This document shows positions 40,601 to 49,600 of a DNA stretch of 64,000 bases, one piece after another; the stretch's first letter is position 1, and every line of letters starts with the position of its first letter. This stretch comes from Balanoglossus misakiensis. Lineage: Eukaryota; Hemichordata. Below the pieces are notes generated by a model. It saw only the letters and a list, made by a program, of their open reading frames with translations. It did not search any database and had not been told where the DNA came from. Made by a program: the position numbers and the translations under genes. The stretch lies in NCBI GenBank assembly GCA_040954595.2, contig CM082593.2, positions 4,712,001-4,776,000 of the forward strand, given 5' to 3'.

Positions 40601-43600
40601 CCACGTACGTATATATATATACGACAACTGTACGAGATCCGCGCACAGATGTTTCGAATGAAATCAGCCCCGACTGCCGGCGCAAACCAGTGACATCTCT
40701 CTCCCAGCATTGAACTAATGAAAAAGCACAATATTACCTGATTAGCGACGCTAAGTCCACTTCTATTTTTAAAATTCCTGTTAATTCACCGCCACACGCT
40801 GAACACAACAAAATCCTACAGCCTCGTTTGCAGCCTCCCTAGGCTGCTGTAAAAAAAACTGACGCAAAAATCGGCATCATCAGACACCCAAGATTGTCAC
40901 AAATGAAAACTTGGATAGGCGCCGCGTATCTTTTTGCTTCACATGTGAATGAAATGTAACACAACGTATCTGTTGAAGGTTGAAGACTGAACCATCAATG
41001 AAATGTTGCCATCCTCTGAATGAAGGGAGGGGGGGGGGGGTGGCAAGTGGAGTTCATTCAGACTTCCCTCCCATCAAAACCCAATGTCCGAAGGAAGCCC
41101 TGCTACTGTTCTCGTTACAAAGTACCTCATGGTTATGATCAAGATTTTACTGGCAGTCATATAGAGCTAAACTTTCCTCAATAAAATATCAGTAACAGCA
41201 CAAACCAATTTCTCGGTCTCTTTGAGTTTCCTTCCTGCGCATAAATTTATCAACAGTTTGTTTCCTTTGCTTTGGCTCCTGTGAAATTATTGACTCATTA
41301 ATATTTTACGCACATCCAGGGGTACAATTCATTACTCATAAAATTGTCGTAATAGCAAAAGCTTTCATAAAAGTTCATTTGATGAAAGCTGGGCAAATTT
41401 ACAGTCATCTAGAAACTTAATGCAGACACTTGAAATTAAGTCACATATAATTTCTGTTTGAATGATAACCTATATAGAATACTATAGCCTAGCTAACACA
41501 ATGAAGAATTTTATACTCATGGTTACGTGTAGGAAGCTCTCTGCGCAGGCAATAAAACCAAAGTTGAATTTACATCAGAAACATGACACAATGCAATGTA
41601 CGTGTTACCATATGCATAAAAAATTAGCATCGTGAAGTGAAGAAACACAATTTTCACAGCTTTTTCAAATGCAAGTGACAGTGATTCACTGAAATATTTC
41701 CTGTTTCCTGCCTTATAAACAATAACTCACACAGTTTGATTTATATATAATAAAGGTATCATTTTTAAATATACACAGGAACGGATATCGTTTCATCTAC
41801 AATGTTGTTCGGGAAGATCAGGGAGAATATTACTGGAAATTATCCTTTCTCATATTTTACTGGAATATTTTGCAGCCATGGGTACACATGTATAAAGGTT
41901 CCATAACACCCACAGGAATTTATTGCAAAAACACAATTAATCCATCATTACATGAGCAATAAATTATGAGATGTCAAAAAACGCCATTAATGCAAATACT
42001 CATACATCTATTACACACCTGTCATATGTATACAAGATTGCATTATTTGATAGTTATTACATGTTCTGATGGCAGCAATGATAGTCTTGAAAGTTATAAT
42101 GCAATGATTTTTTTTATTGCATTAGTGACATGATAATAGGGTCAATTATGGAACTAGATCACATTCCAGACCACTATCAAATGTTGAGTTACTCTGTGAA
42201 AACTGTTAAACGGTAAAGATAGCAGAAAAGAATTATGAAAAACTCTTCTTACCATAAATATGCTTTAACTTCCAGCAACGTGCTTAGTGTGTTCATGAGC
42301 AAAAAAGTAATTATTTTTCTCGTATTTACTCTTAATGAATGAATTAAATATGAGGTGCATAGAAAATCAATTATGAAGCAGATTAATATTTAATATGCCA
42401 TAAAAGACTATCACATTTATCAACTTTTCATGGTAAAAATGACTGAAAAACCCCAATATAATAAACTTCAGAGATATTACTGATGGTAATTAGGATGTGG
42501 AGAATGTAATGTTATTTTTAAATACACATTGCTGCAAATAGGATACCCCTGTGTGGACCTCTCGTAGAAATATTTCATTTCTATAAATCACAAGTAGGTC
42601 ATAATCATGATGATGTGTACTTGAGATATAGTTCAACAGCTTGGATTATAAATATTTTATTCTGTCAGTTCATTGCAAGCAACTTGCATGATTTACTTGA
42701 GGGGCTTTAAACTCAGAGAAGCTCTCTACATCTTGGAGAAGCCATGGTATCTCTATAAGATGTGCAGCCTGTGTTTATTTTTAGACCACTGACCCCGAGT
42801 GACCCTTGGGTCACCAAGATAGCGTTACATCCTCACATCATGCACATGTACAATATGTCTCTCCATTTTTCAAACGGAAACACCATCCCAGGCCAACACA
42901 TACACATGTACACAGAACCCAGATAGATCATAGATCTGATCATCATCACTAGTAACTCATCTCTGGTCAGAAGGAATCCGTAAGAAATCAAAACCACCAC
43001 AAGGCACTAAGATAAAGTTTAAACATATAAGATAATGTATAATATGCAATTAATTTCACATTATTTCGGCCTTATGTACATTTAACTCTTGCTGGACTGT
43101 AACAGAACTATCTCCTCTCACTAGTTATATCTCAAGCTTTCAACACTGTCAGCAGATCAACGCAACTATCTGGACTTCGACTGACAAGTACGTGTTCTGA
43201 ATGGCGCCCTCTTGAGGTACAATACGAGGAATTGAAAGCGTCCGGGAATGTACGCAGAGAACCAGAACCTTAGAAACCTGATTTAGTGTTATTACACTGA
43301 CCTAGATCACGAAAAGAAGAAAACAACCCAATTTTTTTCACGGCTAAGTGGAAACTCGCCTGTAAAGGGGATTAACATGTTCATCTTTTAACAGTTTCTC
43401 AGAATGGCTAAACCTTATGGGTGTGATAATTTATTCATCATGTTTCTACCTATACTTTAATAACACACAAGTCAGATATGCTTTCTAAATTCTAGTTTCC
43501 AAATTGAACTTCTCCATTTCGTCATGAATAAATGATCGAAGTGAACTACATGATGTATAATATAGCTGTTTTATTTCACAACAACAGACTGGTTGTTCTG

Positions 43601-46600
43601 GACATCTGTATGGCATGAAAATCACCTTACAAAAATTCAAGGACAAATGCAACAGATGTCGGCAAATTGTCACCTTGAATACAAATTACCCATTATTTTT
43701 ACTTTCTAACTTCACGCAAATATTTGCAAGCCAGCAATAATTAGGAGAACATACAAAGGCAAAGGCCTTCCACCGGCTTAGACTTTTGTCCAGTCACATG
43801 AACATTATCCAGTAAACTGCTCTGTTTAAACAATAATGTATCTTAGGCCCACTGCATTGTGAAGATTACCAGACTGAGTGTAACAGCAACTGAACAAATG
43901 CAGACAAGCGTGAATAACATACACACTCAGGGGAATTTTTATTATCAGACTTCGTCACAATAAACACGCAATGACAGGGTAAATAGAAGAATAGAAGTCC
44001 CTGATTTTTCTACTTATTGTGTTTTTATTCATTCCTGACAAAGTCTGCTTCTGTTTCGACACAATAATGTTGACACGAAAATTACTTCATGATGTTAAGA
44101 TATACGGGCAGTGTCACGTAAAAAGTCATTTTACAGGATCTCAATGAAGGAAGAACCATTTTGTATAGAAGTTGCCGTGGTAACATCCTTGGAAGCTGGG
44201 TGGAGCAATTGCAGATAGCAAAAATCTGCTGCCATTTGAGACTGTGTTTCCTCTTGCATGTAAATAATACTATGGGAAAATCTGACAACCTGGTTTGACG
44301 TTTGTATAAATGGGCTAGAGCTGACTTTTCTATTTTTGCTATGCTACAATCCGTGACCGTGTAATGACTGAAAATATTGGCTACTTGATGGTAATCATAA
44401 TCCTTGATAAAACACAGCAGAGACTGAGAGTTTCATACAGTGGACTGGTGTAAGACATCCAATAAATAACACCAGCATGGCACACTAGCTATCATGACGA
44501 TATCTGCAGTGCGGTGATGTCCAGAATGACAGCTGATATTGGCTACTAGTACCAGAATCTCCAACTGTTGAAAATAAATCTCATTCTCTATTCCCTATCT
44601 TCATTCTTGCCTGAAGATTGCATTCTGCATCAAAAATAGCCTATTTATCATCCTCTTATGTAAAGTTCATCTGAATTCTTAAGTTTGATGTATGAAACAA
44701 CAGCCATTTCACAAACAAATTCTTGAATTGAACTTTTGGCTTATTTTAGTTATTAAAGGGCACACAGCCCAGATAGCCCCTAAATATACCATCGATAACG
44801 ATAGGAAGTCAAAATATGAGCATTATTGTTTATGTTAAACTGTATATCGTAATCGCTGTACAGAAAAACATCAATATCAGCAACTGAAACTAAGTTGAAT
44901 TTTGATTCTGTTGGGATTACAGTGGAAGAATGCTGACCTCTGGGAACTCTGACCTATGTGACCTCGGAGCAGAAACTGCTGAGTTTGAGCATAGCCAGGC
45001 AAAAGCAAAAAGTCAACACTGCTGAAAGTGGGGTCCACTGAGGACCAATAGAGATAAAGTTGCTTGTTGTGCATAGTTACAATAGAAACTGAGATCTGGC
45101 CAATCACAGATTTTCACAGGGTGGCCACTGTAAATTAATGGTGATAGTATACATGTACCTTTAATATTAGCACATTCCTTCAGGGTAAAGAATGACAACT
45201 TATAATCCCTCTTCAACAACAACAAGTTGTACTTGACATAAGCTGTGGTCAAGTGTAGACAGCATAAATCATGTATGATGGTCTGGTCACCCTTGGATGA
45301 CCACAGAATAACCTGGGCAATAGTTCATCCTCGTAACTCAATCCAGTCGGGACAGTGGCACAAATTAGGAAGCCCTCTCCCCAGATCAGGACAACGGCAA
45401 AGGTCACCGTAAACACTAGCTTGTCACAAAACATGTATGTTTTGAAACGCGATATTGCATAAAACCAACAGAATTCCTGAAAGTGGGTCATTTGGGTTCA
45501 ACTGGACAGTGGTGGCAACTCTGCCAGGGCACGCCATCGAGAGGTGGAGGTCAGGAGGTTCTTCAGTGGTGAAAAGGGCTCACTTTCTGCTTTTGAAACG
45601 CGACCAGTCGTGTAGAAAACAACATGGTTCTCGCATGGTATACTCTGGGAGACATGTGCACAGTATCGGATTAACACAAACACAGGTACATGTACATGTA
45701 CCTGGCAAACAACATGGGTCCTGCTGGCACATACGTGACTTGGGTACTGGTACTACATCTGGCTGACAATATTCAGACTACCATATTGAACACGCCACAT
45801 ACATGATGTACTTTTAGTTGTACTGTCCTGGTAAATCATATTCATGGCAATGGTAAGCAATATTACAAAGCAACATACTAGGCTAGCCCTGGGCTAACAC
45901 ACTGCCATGCAATATGGTGTACACGTGAAACCTGGATTTATTATAGCATTTTAAATCAAGTCTACCTAGTCTATTGAAAACTCTTTTACTGAATGTTCAC
46001 ATTCGTAGTTCAGAGAGAAGTGTCAACTATGTCAATAATGATTAATTTCAGTAATCAGGCTTTCAAACTTGCAAAACAAAAACAAACCCACAACATCCAT
46101 TAACATGCCCTCAACTGGACTTTCAAACTAAAAAAACAAACCCACTACAGCGATTAACATGCCCTTTACACAGAGAACATCTTAAATTTGACCTTCAACT
46201 CCATCAATCTTCAAGCGGATGGGTCAGCAGTACGCAAGGTAGAAAACATGTAAATACACATGACGTACATATCCTCAGAATTTCCATCTGGAAACCAAGG
46301 ATTTTTCAAATTGACCTGGTATCTCTATTTTCCACCTCTGTGAAAGTGTTTACGGTTTGTACACACAACACAGGCTGATATCGTAATCGCAATTAGCAAT
46401 CACACCGTCACTACAGACCTTGGTGCCCAAATGTGATTTGTAATCTGCCATTATTTGGACTTTCATCACTGCGATGTACATTTACATTGTCACTGTGCGC
46501 TTGCATATCAAAAGTTCAAAACTACAGTGTGAATTGCAAATTGAAATTGATCCAAAAGTAAACATGTATCTCCTGTTTATACAATATTTTATTTACATTG

Positions 46601-49600
46601 TTGAATATGATTTGTGCACTCTCTGTTTGTGAAATGGTGTAAACTAGATGGATGGAGTGTGTACATTTCAGACTCTGTCCTCATCAATTATCTCTGATTT
46701 GTGACTTCGACAAACTGGGTCAAAGTTACCCACTGCCATCAAAAGTCCACTATCAACAAGGTCCAAATCTTAATCCCCCAAGAGTGACCACGACACAGAA
46801 GGCACCAACACCTCCACATGACACAAAATGTCACAAATTCAACAAGCCAACTCAACAGTTTCCATTGAGACAAGACTTGAAGTCACTGTGTCACTCAGAG
46901 GGCTGTATTTAGAATTGCATAATTGGTTGACTTGACCAATTGAAACTTCAAAAGACACCTATCTTTACTGTAAAGTGTAAGTGTGTGCCCTACAGCAATG
47001 CACATTGCATCGCACTTGTCTGTCAGCACGCAGTACTGTGTGCCGCTACATGTACAAACTTCAGCACCAGATTGAGATGCTTTCAGAAACAATAACAAGA
47101 ATATTTCAAATTTCTATGAGAATATACCGCATTCCTTCAAAACTAATTATGAAATTTTATGTAACCAGTTAAAACAACATTGATGTAATTATATTGACAA
47201 AGCCAGATAGCATGGACAAATTACAAGGGGGAGCATGATGTAACAGTAATATTTAAATCAGCACACAAGTTGAAATCTCTCTCTCCTCTGCTTTTGGCCG
47301 TGGCTCCCGAAATGTGACCATGCCCTGACCTAAAATCGCAACCACTGTCAAGGTTGGAATGTGCAACAGTAACAACATCTTTGGCGTCTATGGACTCCGG
47401 TGTTTATTAGCACTCAATGGCTACTTGACTCTTTTAATGACAGTGAAATTCCATTTCTTCTACACTTTATCTTTGCCCAGTCCATAAAACGAACATCACT
47501 CGGTACTTGATTACCACTCGATACGCCAGTAAAATTTACTGGGGAAACATCATACTGAATTTCAGTCCGCTGGTCTCACAGAAGTATTCCAATCCATGGT
47601 TTTCCTGAACATGAAAATGTGGTTTTGACCAAACACTTAATCATATGATTTAATACAAAGCAAACTACACACAAAGAAAAAGCTGCAATGGGCTATTCTC
47701 GTTATTCTGTTCACTGAAACATGCTAAATGATCACTTAAAATTACAAGTATCAGCCTGCAGCATCCTGTATGAGAATAAGTATGCACTATAATATCTGGC
47801 ACTGTCCAAAAAATTAAATGGACATATTCTGATATATGTGAACAGATTATGAATTGAGCTATGACAACTGGTCAATGGGCACGTTTCAGTAAGTAGAACA
47901 ACATAACTAACCTATCAAAAGGAAATAAAGTAACCCAAATAATGTCAAAATTTCGTGACATTACCACTTTAATGCAAGATCTGACACTCAGGCCTACAGT
48001 TCAAGCACCCAACGATGAACTCAATGTCCTCACAGCGTAATGAAGTAATCAAATTTATGTTTCATATTGTCCAAGGTCTGGCTCTCCTGCCGAGATGATT
48101 AAAACAACAGACTTGTAGTTGCTGAAGAAACTTGCATAAGAAGACCTGCAGAGCACTGTCATGAGTTACTCATTCTTCAGTAGATCACCAATGTCATGCA
48201 TTTTAAAGCCTTCTACACATTTCAATAGCATTAAGCCTAGTGCCATTATCAGAAGTCCCGTACAAAATGAACAATTATGCTCTTGCCAGAATGGGGACAC
48301 TTTACAAGTCTAACTTGTACCCTGTACCATTTATCACCACTTGACAAGACACCTTTACAACACAGAGTTACAGAGAAAATCATTCTGCGAAAGCGACACA
48401 ATAGCTCAGAGACTCAGACTCAATGGGTGTAGAAATTAACATGTACTCGTTAATTTCCAGCAGTTCCAAAACATGCTCTCAAATGGTCAAAAGTCCACAC
48501 AGTGACACAGTTTTCTTTTTATGGTGATCTGGAAAGTTAGATGATGTAAAACTTTAAACTCACAATCACAGTGGCTATATTCTCCATTCAATATACAATC
48601 ATTTCACCTTCAATCATAAAGACTCCATTCGCCATATCAATAAAACATCAAACCACAAACCACAAACTAATCTAATAATATCTACTATTACAGCCATCAA
48701 AGTTTGACAACTATTTTTTTATCACATCAATCACATACAACTTGGGTCACTTTCTGTCAACAGCTTCACAAATTATTGCATTTTCAGACCAAAATAAGAA
48801 ATCCAGACGTCGATGAAAATTCACAAACCAGAGAGAAATATTTCCAGTGTCTGCAATGTAACGCTCAGATCAAAGAGTTGACGAGGTTGTGCTCGGCAAA
48901 TATCTTGTTTCAAAAATACCAGCTTATATATTACACCCACAGACTAATAGATTGTAAGCTACAGCTTTGTCACAGCTGACCAAATAAAGTATTGACAGAG
49001 TTGTTATGGATACAGAATCCCTGGTCTGGTTGGTGCCAGTTGCTATGGTAATCACCTCCCCAGCTATTTTATCAGCTAATACAATTTAAAGAAATGCAAT
49101 TAGGTTATTATAAACGATTATTATAATGTATTCTCCCCTTAAAACAAAAGATGTCCGCATAATTCATCTCGTTGAAATTCTAGGACGCGTCAACCATCTC
49201 AGAATAAAGTCAGTAAATCGCTATTACAGCGGGTGATTGTGTTGTGGTCATTCCAAAGCTCCATCTGATATTAACCAGCGATAGTCCGAAGCATGATAAC
49301 TACATGCTTGGAATACCACAGTCTACCATTCCGGCTCATGCAAAACATGCATGAAAGGCTGACCCTGAATTAAAACCTTAAACTCATGTCAGCAAATACC
49401 CAATGACCAAAGGAAAATTGGAGCTCATTACTGCCAATGTCACACAGAAATGTAGGGCTATTAAACAGCCAGCCTATCATTTGGAGTAAGGCCATAGTAA
49501 GTAAATTCTTTGTTACATGTCTGCAAATGTAGGTTTTTCGATAAATACACAAACACAAAGTTTTCTTGCAGAAATTTCCCACATCCTTGATATTGTGCCA